64,000 nt of DNA from Mytilus galloprovincialis (GCF_965363235.1 NC_134841.1:52969078-53033077), one strand, 5' to 3'; positions 11,857 through 25,197 are shown, counted from the first letter of the stretch. Notes: generated by a model not told the origin, from the sequence alone. Translations and numbers: made by a program.

Positions 11857-12398
11857 CAAAACATAGATACTTTTTGTTCTTTCTGTCATCACTGTATGCT
11901 ACTAACTACATTGTCCTTCTTCAAAATTGATCAAATTCAAATTTTCGACCACACAAAAGAGGTGAATTGTTTTTCCACTCGGGTTTTTTTTTTTTTCAAA
12001 TACGCCTGAAAAACTATACTGCTTATTTGTTTGTTTGTTATGTAAAATTTGTCGTCTAGATATTTTCAACGATGTGACAAAAAGACCAGCGGCTTTGGTT
12101 GGATCGTAAAAGCACATAATTCAGTATACAATATCAGTGACCTTTTAGATACGAAGCGACAATTTGACTATAGATGGTAACATCTATTTAAATGTCATAT
12201 ATATCAAATACAGTGTGGAGAATGTATTCCAGATAACGAACAGTTAACAACATTTCCACTCCTATTCTAATTCCCGTCAACAACAACAAACAAAAAAGTC
12301 ACCATTCGTTATATAAACATTTGACTAGCTAATATCAATTTTAAGGGTTGCAAAATGCGTTTAAGAATAAATGATATAGTTAACAACATGATATGTAT

Positions 12399-12471
12399 GT
12401 CCTCGTAGCGCAGGGGATAGCGCGCCGGACTTCTAATCCGGAGGTCGTGGGTTCGAATCCCACCGAGGATG
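12399..12471 (+). tRNA. tRNA-Arg-TCT: tRNA-Arg (UCU), unit 11
   Basis: Intact; unit 1189 bp, marker G. Confidence 0.95.
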
Positions 12472-12972
12472 CAAAACAAAATATTTTTGTTCGTTCCGTC
12501 ATCACTGTATACATTCACTTAGCTTCATTCTCCGTCTTTAAAATTGATCAAATGTCAATTTTCGATCATATTAAACATGTTATTAAAGAGATGTGAATAT
12601 TTTTCCACTCGAGAATTTTTTTCAAATACGCCTAAAAAACAATGCTGCTTATTTGTTTTGATTGGAAAATTTGTCGTCTACATGTTTTCAATGAAACGAC
12701 AAAAAAAATCAGCGAATATGGTTGGATTGTAAAAGTACATAAGTATACAATCTCACTTGAGTACCTTTTAGATACCTAGCGATAACTTGTTACATGTCAT
12801 ATATCGAATACAAAAAATACAAAATGGTGAATATATTCTAGGTAACGAACGTTTAATAACACACACAAAAAAAGCATCACTATTCATCATTATATAAACA
12901 TTTCACTATGGCTTAACTCAAATTTAAGGGTTGTTTTAGAATAAATGATATAGTTGACAACTTGATAGGGAT

Positions 12973-13045
12973 GTCCGCGTAGTGCAAGGGATAACGCGCT
13001 GGACTTTTAAGCCAGAGGTCGTCGGTTCGAATCCCACCGAGGATG
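12973..13045 (+). pseudogene. degenerate tRNA-Arg relative, anticodon UUU, unit 11
   Basis: As at 1084; T-run 13. Confidence 0.85.
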
Positions 13046-13587
13046 CAAAACATAGATACTTTTTGTTCTTTCTGTCATCACTGTATGCTACTAACTACAT
13101 TGTCCTTCTTCAAAATTGATCAAATTCAAATTTTCGACCACACAAAAGAGGTGAATTGTTTTTCCACTCGGGTTTTTTTTTTTTTCAAATACGCCTGAAA
13201 AACTATACTGCTTATTTGTTTGTTTGTTATGTAAAATTTGTCGTCTAGATATTTTCAACGATGTGACAAAAAGACCAGCGGCTTTGGTTGGATCGTAAAA
13301 GCACATAATTCAGTATACAATATCAGTGACCTTTTAGATACGAAGCGACAATTTGACTATAGATGGTAACATCTATTTAAATGTCATATATATCAAATAC
13401 AGTGTGGAGAATGTATTCCAGATAACGAACAGTTAACAACATTTCCACTCCTATTCTAATTCCCGTCAACAACAACAAACAAAAAAGTCACCATTCGTTA
13501 TATAAACATTTGACTAGCTAATATCAATTTTAAGGGTTGCAAAATGCGTTTAAGAATAAATGATATAGTTAACAACATGATATGTAT

Positions 13588-13660
13588 GTCCTCGTAGCGC
13601 AGGGGATAGCGCGCCGGACTTCTAATCCGGAGGTCGTGGGTTCGAATCCCACCGAGGATG
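13588..13660 (+). tRNA. tRNA-Arg-TCT: tRNA-Arg (UCU), unit 12
   Basis: Intact; last of the 1189-bp units, marker G. Confidence 0.95.
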
Positions 13661-14161
13661 CAAAACAAAATATTTTTGTTCGTTCCGTCATCACTGTATA
13701 CATTCACTTAGCTTCATTCTCCGTCTTTAAAATTGATCAAATGTCAATTTTCGATCATATTAAACATGTTATTAAAGAGATGTGAATATTTTTCCACTCG
13801 AGAATTTTTTTCAAATACGCCTAAAAAACAATGCTGCTTATTTGTTTTGATTGGAAAATTTGTCGTCTACATGTTTTCAATGAAACGACAAAAAAAATCA
13901 GCGAATATGGTTGGATTGTAAAAGTACATAAGTATACAATCTCACTTGAGTACCTTTTAGATACCTAGCGATAACTTGTTACATGTCATATATCGAATAC
14001 AAAAAATACAAAATGGTGAATATATTCTAGGTAACGAACGTTTAATAACACACACAAAAAAAGCATCACTATTCATCATTATATAAACATTTCACTATGG
14101 CTTAACTCAAATTTAAGGGTTGTTTTAGAATAAATGATATAGTTGACAACTTGATAGGGAT

Positions 14162-14234
14162 GTCCGCGTAGTGCAAGGGATAACGCGCTGGACTTTTAAG
14201 CCAGAGGTCGTCGGTTCGAATCCCACCGAGGATG
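14162..14234 (+). pseudogene. degenerate tRNA-Arg relative, anticodon UUU, unit 12
   Basis: As at 1084; T-run 13. Confidence 0.85.
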
Positions 14235-14776
14235 CAAAACATAGATACTTTTTGTTCTTTCTGTCATCACTGTATGCTACTAACTACATTGTCCTTCTTC
14301 AAAATTGATCAAATTCAAATTTTCGACCACACAAAAGAGGTGAATTGTTTTTCCACTCGGGTTTTTTTTTTTTTCAAATACGCCTGAAAAACTATACTGC
14401 TTATTTGTTTGTTTGTTATGTAAAATTTGTCGTCTAGATATTTTCAACGATGTGACAAAAAGACCAGCGGCTTTGGTTGGATCGTAAAAGCACATAATTC
14501 AGTATACAATATCAGTGACCTTTTAGATACGAAGCGACAATTTGACTATAGATGGTAACATCTATTTAAATGTCATATATATCAAATACAGTGTGGAGAA
14601 TGTATTCCAGATAACGAACAGTTAACAACATTTCCACTCCTATTCTAATTCCCGTCAACAACAACAAACAAAAAAGTCACCATTCGTTATATAAACATTT
14701 GACTAGCTAATATCAATTTTAAGGGTTGCAAAATGCGTTTAAGAATAAATGATATAGTTAACAACATGATATGTAT

Positions 14777-14849
14777 GTCCTCGTAGCGCAGGGGATAGCG
14801 CGCCGGACTTCTAATCCGGAGGTCGTGGGTTCGAATCCCACCGAGGATG
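14777..14849 (+). tRNA. tRNA-Arg-TCT: tRNA-Arg (UCU), unit 13
   Basis: Intact; unit 1187 bp, marker G. The change of unit length starts here. Confidence 0.95.
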
Positions 14850-15350
14850 CAAAACAAAATATTTTTGTTCGTTCCGTCATCACTGTATACATTCACTTAG
14901 CTTCATTCTCCGTCTTTAAAATTGATCAAATGTCAATTTTCGATCATATTAAACATGTTATTAAAGAGATGTGAATATTTTTCCACTCGAGAATTTTTTT
15001 CAAATACGCCTAAAAAACAATGCTGCTTATTTGTTTTGATTGGAAAATTTGTCGTCTACATGTTTTCAATGAAACGACAAAAAAAATCAGCGAATATGGT
15101 TGGATTGTAAAAGTACATAAGTATACAATCTCACTTGAGTACCTTTTAGATACCTAGCGATAACTTGTTACATGTCATATATCGAATACAAAAAATACAA
15201 AATGGTGAATATATTCTAGGTAACGAACGTTTAATAACACACACAAAAAAAGCATCACTATTCATCATTATATAAACATTTCACTATGGCTTAACTCAAA
15301 TTTAAGGGTTGTTTTAGAATAAATGATATAGTTGACAACTTGATAGGGAT

Positions 15351-15423
15351 GTCCGCGTAGTGCAAGGGATAACGCGCTGGACTTTTAAGCCAGAGGTCGT
15401 CGGTTCGAATCCCACCGAGGATG
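15351..15423 (+). pseudogene. degenerate tRNA-Arg relative, anticodon UUU, unit 13
   Basis: As at 1084; T-run 11. Confidence 0.85.
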
Positions 15424-15963
15424 CAAAACATAGATACTTTTTGTTCTTTCTGTCATCACTGTATGCTACTAACTACATTGTCCTTCTTCAAAATTGATCA
15501 AATTCAAATTTTCGACCACACAAAAGAGGTGAATTGTTTTTCCACTCGGGTTTTTTTTTTTCAAATACGCCTGAAAAACTATACTGCTTATTTGTTTGTT
15601 TGTTATGTAAAATTTGTCGTCTAGATATTTTCAACGATGTGACAAAAAGACCAGCGGCTTTGGTTGGATCGTAAAAGCACATAATTCAGTATACAATATC
15701 AGTGACCTTTTAGATACGAAGCGACAATTTGACTATAGATGGTAACATCTATTTAAATGTCATATATATCAAATACAGTGTGGAGAATGTATTCCAGATA
15801 ACGAACAGTTAACAACATTTCCACTCCTATTCTAATTCCCGTCAACAACAACAAACAAAAAAGTCACCATTCGTTATATAAACATTTGACTAGCTAATAT
15901 CAATTTTAAGGGTTGCAAAATGCGTTTAAGAATAAATGATATAGTTAACAACATGATATGTAT

Positions 15964-16036
15964 GTCCTCGTAGCGCAGGGGATAGCGCGCCGGACTTCTA
16001 ATCCGGAGGTCGTGGGTTCGAATCCCACCGAGGATG
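15964..16036 (+). tRNA. tRNA-Arg-TCT: tRNA-Arg (UCU), unit 14
   Basis: Intact; unit 1187 bp, marker T. Confidence 0.95.
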
Positions 16037-16537
16037 CAAAACAAAATATTTTTGTTCGTTCCGTCATCACTGTATACATTCACTTAGCTTCATTCTCCGT
16101 CTTTAAAATTGATCAAATGTCAATTTTCGATCATATTAAACATGTTATTAAAGAGATGTGAATATTTTTCCACTCGAGAATTTTTTTCAAATACGCCTAA
16201 AAAACAATGCTGCTTATTTGTTTTGATTGTAAAATTTGTCGTCTACATGTTTTCAATGAAACGACAAAAAAAATCAGCGAATATGGTTGGATTGTAAAAG
16301 TACATAAGTATACAATCTCACTTGAGTACCTTTTAGATACCTAGCGATAACTTGTTACATGTCATATATCGAATACAAAAAATACAAAATGGTGAATATA
16401 TTCTAGGTAACGAACGTTTAATAACACACACAAAAAAAGCATCACTATTCATCATTATATAAACATTTCACTATGGCTTAACTCAAATTTAAGGGTTGTT
16501 TTAGAATAAATGATATAGTTGACAACTTGATAGGGAT

Positions 16538-16610
16538 GTCCGCGTAGTGCAAGGGATAACGCGCTGGACTTTTAAGCCAGAGGTCGTCGGTTCGAATCCC
16601 ACCGAGGATG
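16538..16610 (+). pseudogene. degenerate tRNA-Arg relative, anticodon UUU, unit 14
   Basis: As at 1084; T-run 11. Confidence 0.85.
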
Positions 16611-17150
16611 CAAAACATAGATACTTTTTGTTCTTTCTGTCATCACTGTATGCTACTAACTACATTGTCCTTCTTCAAAATTGATCAAATTCAAATTTTC
16701 GACCACACAAAAGAGGTGAATTGTTTTTCCACTCGGGTTTTTTTTTTTCAAATACGCCTGAAAAACTATACTGCTTATTTGTTTGTTTGTTATGTAAAAT
16801 TTGTCGTCTAGATATTTTCAACGATGTGACAAAAAGACCAGCGGCTTTGGTTGGATCGTAAAAGCACATAATTCAGTATACAATATCAGTGACCTTTTAG
16901 ATACGAAGCGACAATTTGACTATAGATGGTAACATCTATTTAAATGTCATATATATCAAATACAGTGTGGAGAATGTATTCCAGATAACGAACAGTTAAC
17001 AACATTTCCACTCCTATTCTAATTCCCGTCAACAACAACAAACAAAAAAGTCACCATTCGTTATATAAACATTTGACTAGCTAATATCAATTTTAAGGGT
17101 TGCAAAATGCGTTTAAGAATAAATGATATAGTTAACAACATGATATGTAT

Positions 17151-17223
17151 GTCCTCGTAGCGCAGGGGATAGCGCGCCGGACTTCTAATCCGGAGGTCGT
17201 GGGTTCGAATCCCACCGAGGATG
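17151..17223 (+). tRNA. tRNA-Arg-TCT: tRNA-Arg (UCU), unit 15
   Basis: Intact; unit 1187 bp, marker G. Confidence 0.95.
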
Positions 17224-17724
17224 CAAAACAAAATATTTTTGTTCGTTCCGTCATCACTGTATACATTCACTTAGCTTCATTCTCCGTCTTTAAAATTGAT
17301 CAAATGTCAATTTTCGATCATATTAAACATGTTATTAAAGAGATGTGAATATTTTTCCACTCGAGAATTTTTTTCAAATACGCCTAAAAAACAATGCTGC
17401 TTATTTGTTTTGATTGGAAAATTTGTCGTCTACATGTTTTCAATGAAACGACAAAAAAAATCAGCGAATATGGTTGGATTGTAAAAGTACATAAGTATAC
17501 AATCTCACTTGAGTACCTTTTAGATACCTAGCGATAACTTGTTACATGTCATATATCGAATACAAAAAATACAAAATGGTGAATATATTCTAGGTAACGA
17601 ACGTTTAATAACACACACAAAAAAAGCATCACTATTCATCATTATATAAACATTTCACTATGGCTTAACTCAAATTTAAGGGTTGTTTTAGAATAAATGA
17701 TATAGTTGACAACTTGATAGGGAT

Positions 17725-17797
17725 GTCCGCGTAGTGCAAGGGATAACGCGCTGGACTTTTAAGCCAGAGGTCGTCGGTTCGAATCCCACCGAGGATG
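17725..17797 (+). pseudogene. degenerate tRNA-Arg relative, anticodon UUU, unit 15
   Basis: As at 1084; T-run 11. Confidence 0.85.
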
Positions 17798-18337
17798 CAA
17801 AACATAGATACTTTTTGTTCTTTCTGTCATCACTGTATGCTACTAACTACATTGTCCTTCTTCAAAATTGATCAAATTCAAATTTTCGACCACACAAAAG
17901 AGGTGAATTGTTTTTCCACTCGGGTTTTTTTTTTTCAAATACGCCTGAAAAACTATACTGCTTATTTGTTTGTTTGTTATGTAAAATTTGTCGTCTAGAT
18001 ATTTTCAACGATGTGACAAAAAGACCAGCGGCTTTGGTTGGATCGTAAAAGCACATAATTCAGTATACAATATCAGTGACCTTTTAGATACGAAGCGACA
18101 ATTTGACTATAGATGGTAACATCTATTTAAATGTCATATATATCAAATACAGTGTGGAGAATGTATTCCAGATAACGAACAGTTAACAACATTTCCACTC
18201 CTATTCTAATTCCCGTCAACAACAACAAACAAAAAAGTCACCATTCGTTATATAAACATTTGATTAGCTAATATCAATTTTAAGGGTTGCAAAATGCGTT
18301 TAAGAATAAATGATATAGTTAACAACATGATATGTAT

Positions 18338-18410
18338 GTCCTCGTAGCGCAGGGGATAGCGCGCCGGACTTCTAATCCGGAGGTCGTGGGTTCGAATCCC
18401 ACCGAGGATG
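18338..18410 (+). tRNA. tRNA-Arg-TCT: tRNA-Arg (UCU), unit 16
   Basis: Intact; unit 1188 bp, marker T. One private base change in the upstream flank (TTTGATTAG at 18261). Confidence 0.95.
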
Positions 18411-18911
18411 CAAAACAAAATATTTTTGTTCGTTCCGTCATCACTGTATACATTCACTTAGCTTCATTCTCCGTCTTTAAAATTGATCAAATGTCAATTT
18501 TCGATCATATTAAACATGTTATTAAAGAGATGTGAATATTTTTCCACTCGAGAATTTTTTTCAAATACGCCTAAAAAACAATGCTGCTTATTTGTTTTGA
18601 TTGTAAAATTTGTCGTCTACATGTTTTCAATGAAACGACAAAAAAAATCAGCGAATATGGTTGGATTGTAAAAGTACATAAGTATACAATCTCACTTGAG
18701 TACCTTTTAGATACCTAGCGATAACTTGTTACATGTCATATATCGAATACAAAAAATACAAAATGGTGAATATATTCTAGGTAACGAACGTTTAATAACA
18801 CACACAAAAAAAGCATCACTATTCATCATTATATAAACATTTCACTATGGCTTAACTCAAATTTAAGGGTTGTTTTAGAATAAATGATATAGTTGACAAC
18901 TTGATAGGGAT

Positions 18912-18984
18912 GTCCGCGTAGTGCAAGGGATAACGCGCTGGACTTTTAAGCCAGAGGTCGTCGGTTCGAATCCCACCGAGGATG
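18912..18984 (+). pseudogene. degenerate tRNA-Arg relative, anticodon UUU, unit 16
   Basis: As at 1084; T-run 12. Confidence 0.85.
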
Positions 18985-19525
18985 CAAAACATAGATACTT
19001 TTTGTTCTTTCTGTCATCACTGTATGCTACTAACTACATTGTCCTTCTTCAAAATTGATCAAATTCAAATTTTCGACCACACAAAAGAGGTGAATTGTTT
19101 TTCCACTCGGGTTTTTTTTTTTTCAAATACGCCTGAAAAACTATACTGCTTATTTGTTTGTTTGTTATGTAAAATTTGTCGTCTAGATATTTTCAACGAT
19201 GTGACAAAAAGACCAGCGGCTTTGGTTGGATCGTAAAAGCACATAATTCAGTATACAATATCAGTGACCTTTTAGATACGAAGCGACAATTTGACTATAG
19301 ATGGTAACATCTATTTAAATGTCATATATATCAAATACAGTGTGGAGAATGTATTCCAGATAACGAACAGTTAACAACATTTCCACTCCTATTCTAATTC
19401 CCGTCAACAACAACAAACAAAAAAGTCACCATTCGTTATATAAACATTTGACTAGCTAATATCAATTTTAAGGGTTGCAAAATGCGTTTAAGAATAAATG
19501 ATATAGTTAACAACATGATATGTAT

Positions 19526-19598
19526 GTCCTCGTAGCGCAGGGGATAGCGCGCCGGACTTCTAATCCGGAGGTCGTGGGTTCGAATCCCACCGAGGATG
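19526..19598 (+). tRNA. tRNA-Arg-TCT: tRNA-Arg (UCU), unit 17
   Basis: Intact; unit 1187 bp, marker G (the last G unit). A private T-to-A change lies in the 3' flank near 19760. Confidence 0.95.
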
Positions 19599-20099
19599 CA
19601 AAACAAAATATTTTTGTTCGTTCCGTCATCACTGTATACATTCACTTAGCTTCATTCTCCGTCTTTAAAATTGATCAAATGTCAATTTTCGATCATATTA
19701 AACATGTTATTAAAGAGATGTGAATATTTTTCCACTCGAGAATTTTTTTCAAATACGCCAAAAAAACAATGCTGCTTATTTGTTTTGATTGGAAAATTTG
19801 TCGTCTACATGTTTTCAATGAAACGACAAAAAAAATCAGCGAATATGGTTGGATTGTAAAAGTACATAAGTATACAATCTCACTTGAGTACCTTTTAGAT
19901 ACCTAGCGATAACTTGTTACATGTCATATATCGAATACAAAAAATACAAAATGGTGAATATATTCTAGGTAACGAACGTTTAATAACACACACAAAAAAA
20001 GCATCACTATTCATCATTATATAAACATTTCACTATGGCTTAACTCAAATTTAAGGGTTGTTTTAGAATAAATGATATAGTTGACAACTTGATAGGGAT

Positions 20100-20172
20100 G
20101 TCCGCGTAGTGCAAGGGATAACGCGCTGGACTTTTAAGCCAGAGGTCGTCGGTTCGAATCCCACCGAGGATG
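20100..20172 (+). pseudogene. degenerate tRNA-Arg relative, anticodon UUU, unit 17
   Basis: As at 1084; T-run 11. Confidence 0.85.
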
Positions 20173-20712
20173 CAAAACATAGATACTTTTTGTTCTTTCT
20201 GTCATCACTGTATGCTACTAACTACATTGTCCTTCTTCAAAATTGATCAAATTCAAATTTTCGACCACACAAAAGAGGTGAATTGTTTTTCCACTCGGGT
20301 TTTTTTTTTTCAAATACGCCTGAAAAACTATACTGCTTATTTGTTTGTTTGTTATGTAAAATTTGTCGTCTAGATATTTTCAACGATGTGACAAAAAGAC
20401 CAGCGGCTTTGGTTGGATCGTAAAAGCACATAATTCAGTATACAATATCAGTGACCTTTTAGATACGAAGCGACAATTTGACTATAGATGGTAACATCTA
20501 TTTAAATGTCATATATATCAAATACAGTGTGGAGAATGTATTCCAGATAACGAACAGTTAACAACATTTCCACTCCTATTCTAATTCCCGTCAACAACAA
20601 CAAACAAAAAAGTCACCATTCGTTATATAAACATTTGACTAGCTAATATCAATTTTAAGGGTTGCAAAATGCGTTTAAGAATAAATGATATAGTTAACAA
20701 CATGATATGTAT

Positions 20713-20785
20713 GTCCTCGTAGCGCAGGGGATAGCGCGCCGGACTTCTAATCCGGAGGTCGTGGGTTCGAATCCCACCGAGGATG
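20713..20785 (+). tRNA. tRNA-Arg-TCT: tRNA-Arg (UCU), unit 18
   Basis: Intact; unit 1188 bp. From here on every unit has marker T. Confidence 0.95.
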
Positions 20786-21286
20786 CAAAACAAAATATTT
20801 TTGTTCGTTCCGTCATCACTGTATACATTCACTTAGCTTCATTCTCCGTCTTTAAAATTGATCAAATGTCAATTTTCGATCATATTAAACATGTTATTAA
20901 AGAGATGTGAATATTTTTCCACTCGAGAATTTTTTTCAAATACGCCTAAAAAACAATGCTGCTTATTTGTTTTGATTGTAAAATTTGTCGTCTACATGTT
21001 TTCAATGAAACGACAAAAAAAATCAGCGAATATGGTTGGATTGTAAAAGTACATAAGTATACAATCTCACTTGAGTACCTTTTAGATACCTAGCGATAAC
21101 TTGTTACATGTCATATATCGAATACAAAAAATACAAAATGGTGAATATATTCTAGGTAACGAACGTTTAATAACACACACAAAAAAAGCATCACTATTCA
21201 TCATTATATAAACATTTCACTATGGCTTAACTCAAATTTAAGGGTTGTTTTAGAATAAATGATATAGTTGACAACTTGATAGGGAT

Positions 21287-21359
21287 GTCCGCGTAGTGCA
21301 AGGGATAACGCGCTGGACTTTTAAGCCAGAGGTCGTCGGTTCGAATCCCACCGAGGATG
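21287..21359 (+). pseudogene. degenerate tRNA-Arg relative, anticodon UUU, unit 18
   Basis: As at 1084; T-run 12, with a private A-to-C change near 21514. Confidence 0.85.
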
Positions 21360-21900
21360 CAAAACATAGATACTTTTTGTTCTTTCTGTCATCACTGTAT
21401 GCTACTAACTACATTGTCCTTCTTCAAAATTGATCAAATTCAAATTTTCGACCACACAAAAGAGGTGAATTGTTTTTCCACTCGGGTTTTTTTTTTTTCA
21501 AATACGCCTGAAACACTATACTGCTTATTTGTTTGTTTGTTATGTAAAATTTGTCGTCTAGATATTTTCAACGATGTGACAAAAAGACCAGCGGCTTTGG
21601 TTGGATCGTAAAAGCACATAATTCAGTATACAATATCAGTGACCTTTTAGATACGAAGCGACAATTTGACTATAGATGGTAACATCTATTTAAATGTCAT
21701 ATATATCAAATACAGTGTGGAGAATGTATTCCAGATAACGAACAGTTAACAACATTTCCACTCCTATTCTAATTCCCGTCAACAACAACAAACAAAAAAG
21801 TCACCATTCGTTATATAAACATTTGACTAGCTAATATCAATTTTAAGGGTTGCAAAATGCGTTTAAGAATAAATGATATAGTTAACAACATGATATGTAT

Positions 21901-21973
21901 GTCCTCGTAGCGCAGGGGATAGCGCGCCGGACTTCTAATCCGGAGGTCGTGGGTTCGAATCCCACCGAGGATG
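21901..21973 (+). tRNA. tRNA-Arg-TCT: tRNA-Arg (UCU), unit 19
   Basis: Intact. The unit measures 1462 bp because a 274-bp insert lies before the next tRNA. Confidence 0.95.
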
Positions 21974-22474
21974 CAAAACAAAATATTTTTGTTCGTTCCG
22001 TCATCACTGTATACATTCACTTAGCTTCATTCTCCGTCTTTAAAATTGATCAAATGTCAATTTTCGATCATATTAAACATGTTATTAAAGAGATGTGAAT
22101 ATTTTTCCACTCGAGAATTTTTTTCAAATACGCCTAAAAAACAATGCTGCTTATTTGTTTTGATTGTAAAATTTGTCGTCTACATGTTTTCAATGAAACG
22201 ACAAAAAAAATCAGCGAATATGGTTGGATTGTAAAAGTACATAAGTATACAATCTCACTTGAGTACCTTTTAGATACCTAGCGATAACTTGTTACATGTC
22301 ATATATCGAATACAAAAAATACAAAATGGTGAATATATTCTAGGTAACGAACGTTTAATAACACACACAAAAAAAGCATCACTATTCATCATTATATAAA
22401 CATTTCACTATGGCTTAACTCAAATTTAAGGGTTGTTTTAGAATAAATGATATAGTTGACAACTTGATAGGGAT

Positions 22475-22547
22475 GTCCGCGTAGTGCAAGGGATAACGCG
22501 CTGGACTTTTAAGCCAGAGGTCGTCGGTTCGAATCCCACCGAGGATG
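22475..22547 (+). pseudogene. degenerate tRNA-Arg relative, anticodon UUU, unit 19
   Basis: As at 1084; T-run 11. Confidence 0.85.
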
Positions 22548-23064
22548 CAAAACATAGATACTTTTTGTTCTTTCTGTCATCACTGTATGCTACTAACTAC
22601 ATTGTCCTTCTTCAAAATTGATCAAATTCAAATTTTCGACCACACAAAAGAGGTGAATTGTTTTTCCACTCGGGTTTTTTTTTTTCAAATACGCCTGAAA
22701 AACTATACTGCTTATTTGTTTGTTTGTTATGTAAAATTTGTCGTCTAGATATTTTCAACGATGTGACAAAAAGACCAGCGGCTTTGGTTGGATCGTAAAA
22801 GCACATAATTCAGTATACAATATCAGTGACCTTTTAGATACGAAGCGACAATTTGACTATAGATGGTAACATCTATTTAAATGTCATATATATCAAATAC
22901 AGTGTGGAGAATGTATTCCAGATAACGAACAGTTAACAACATTTCCACTCCTATTTTAATTCCCGTCAACAACAACAAACAAAAAAGTCACCATTCGTTA
23001 TATAAACATTTGACTAGCTAATATCAATTTTAAGGGTTGCAAAATGCGTTTAAGAATAAATGAT

Positions 23065-23338
23065 TACTATACTATATATAAAAATATTAATTTTCGCGAA
23101 CCATTTAGGTCACGGAAATTCCAAAATATGGCATCAGTAAGGAGAGTTGTGCAAATAATGTGAATACACAGAACCCCCATCCAAATTATCTTTAGCTAAA
23201 AGTATTCATCATTTTCTATTTTATATGTACCAGCAACATTCCATTTTTCTATAATTTCGATTGAAATATTCCAAAATCTGAGTTAAAATCGATCGAATGC
23301 CCCAAATAAACATTGTCTGATTGGTTGAAGTACTGTGG
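23065..23338. mobile_element. 274-bp insert at -24 of tRNA-Arg
   Basis: Foreign sequence between AAATGAT (left) and TATAGTTAAC (right); one T is repeated at the join. It matches 37968-38241 over its full length. The first ~130 bp are identical, and about 13 differences fall in the remainder (about 5% overall). It has no ORF. Its left end TACTATACTATATATA is nearly the inverse of the TATAGTTA that follows its right end. It may be a truncated mobile element, or a captured copy of the array border. Confidence 0.6.
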
Positions 23339-23362
23339 TATAGTTAACAACATGATATGTAT

Positions 23363-23435
23363 GTCCTCGTAGCGCAGGGGATAGCGCGCCGGACTTCTAA
23401 TCCGGAGGTCGTGGGTTCGAATCCCACCGAGGATG
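23363..23435 (+). tRNA. tRNA-Arg-TCT: tRNA-Arg (UCU), unit 20, foreign upstream flank
   Basis: The tRNA body is intact, but everything upstream of -24 is replaced by the 274-bp insert. The TATATAAA box is therefore displaced and the AATAAATGATATAG element is split. Confidence 0.95.
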
Positions 23436-23936
23436 CAAAACAAAATATTTTTGTTCGTTCCGTCATCACTGTATACATTCACTTAGCTTCATTCTCCGTC
23501 TTTAAAATTGATCAAATGTCAATTTTCGATCATATTAAACATGTTATTAAAGAGATGTGAATATTTTTCCACTCGAGAATTTTTTTCAAATACGCCTAAA
23601 AAACAATGCTGCTTATTTGTTTTGATTGTAAAATTTGTCGTCTACATGTTTTCAATGAAACGACAAAAAAAATCAGCGAATATGGTTGGATTGTAAAAGT
23701 ACATAAGTATACAATCTCACTTGAGTACCTTTTAGATACCTAGCGATAACTTGTTACATGTCATATATCGAATACAAAAAATACAAAATGGTGAATATAT
23801 TCTAGGTAACGAACGTTTAATAACACACACAAAAAAAGCATCACTATTCATCATTATATAAACATTTCACTATGGCTTAACTCAAATTTAAGGGTTGTTT
23901 TAGAATAAATGATATAGTTGACAACTTGATAGGGAT

Positions 23937-24009
23937 GTCCGCGTAGTGCAAGGGATAACGCGCTGGACTTTTAAGCCAGAGGTCGTCGGTTCGAATCCCA
24001 CCGAGGATG
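23937..24009 (+). pseudogene. degenerate tRNA-Arg relative, anticodon UUU, unit 20
   Basis: As at 1084; T-run 12. Confidence 0.85.
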
Positions 24010-24550
24010 CAAAACATAGATACTTTTTGTTCTTTCTGTCATCACTGTATGCTACTAACTACATTGTCCTTCTTCAAAATTGATCAAATTCAAATTTTCG
24101 ACCACACAAAAGAGGTGAATTGTTTTTCCACTCGGGTTTTTTTTTTTTCAAATACGCCTGAAAAACTATACTGCTTATTTGTTTGTTTGTTATGTAAAAT
24201 TTGTCGTCTAGATATTTTCAACGATGTGACAAAAAGACCAGCGGCTTTGGTTGGATCGTAAAAGCACATAATTCAGTATACAATATCAGTGACCTTTTAG
24301 ATACGAAGCGACAATTTGACTATAGATGGTAACATCTATTTAAATGTCATATATATCAAATACAGTGTGGAGAATGTATTCCAGATAACGAACAGTTAAC
24401 AACATTTCCACTCCTATTCTAATTCCCGTCAACAACAACAAACAAAAAAGTCACCATTCGTTATATAAACATTTGACTAGCTAATATCAATTTTAAGGGT
24501 TGCAAAATGCGTTTAAGAATAAATGATATAGTTAACAACATGATATGTAT

Positions 24551-24623
24551 GTCCTCGTAGCGCAGGGGATAGCGCGCCGGACTTCTAATCCGGAGGTCGT
24601 GGGTTCGAATCCCACCGAGGATG
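24551..24623 (+). tRNA. tRNA-Arg-TCT: tRNA-Arg (UCU), unit 21
   Basis: Intact. The unit is 1383 bp because the 5' flank of the next tRNA is duplicated. Confidence 0.95.
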
Positions 24624-25124
24624 CAAAACAAAATATTTTTGTTCGTTCCGTCATCACTGTATACATTCACTTAGCTTCATTCTCCGTCTTTAAAATTGAT
24701 CAAATGTCAATTTTCGATCATATTAAACATGTTATTAAAGAGATGTGAATATTTTTCCACTCGAGAATTTTTTTCAAATACGCCTAAAAAACAATGCTGC
24801 TTATTTGTTTTGATTGTAAAATTTGTCGTCTACATGTTTTCAATGAAACGACAAAAAAAATCAGCGAATATGGTTGGATTGTAAAAGTACATAAGTATAC
24901 AATCTCACTTGAGTACCTTTTAGATACCTAGCGATAACTTGTTACATGTCATATATCGAATACAAAAAATACAAAATGGTGAATATATTCTAGGTAACGA
25001 ACGTTTAATAACACACACAAAAAAAGCATCACTATTCATCATTATATAAACATTTCACTATGGCTTAACTCAAATTTAAGGGTTGTTTTAGAATAAATGA
25101 TATAGTTGACAACTTGATAGGGAT

Positions 25125-25197
25125 GTCCGCGTAGTGCAAGGGATAACGCGCTGGACTTTTAAGCCAGAGGTCGTCGGTTCGAATCCCACCGAGGATG
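25125..25197 (+). pseudogene. degenerate tRNA-Arg relative, anticodon UUU, unit 21
   Basis: As at 1084; T-run 11. Confidence 0.85.
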
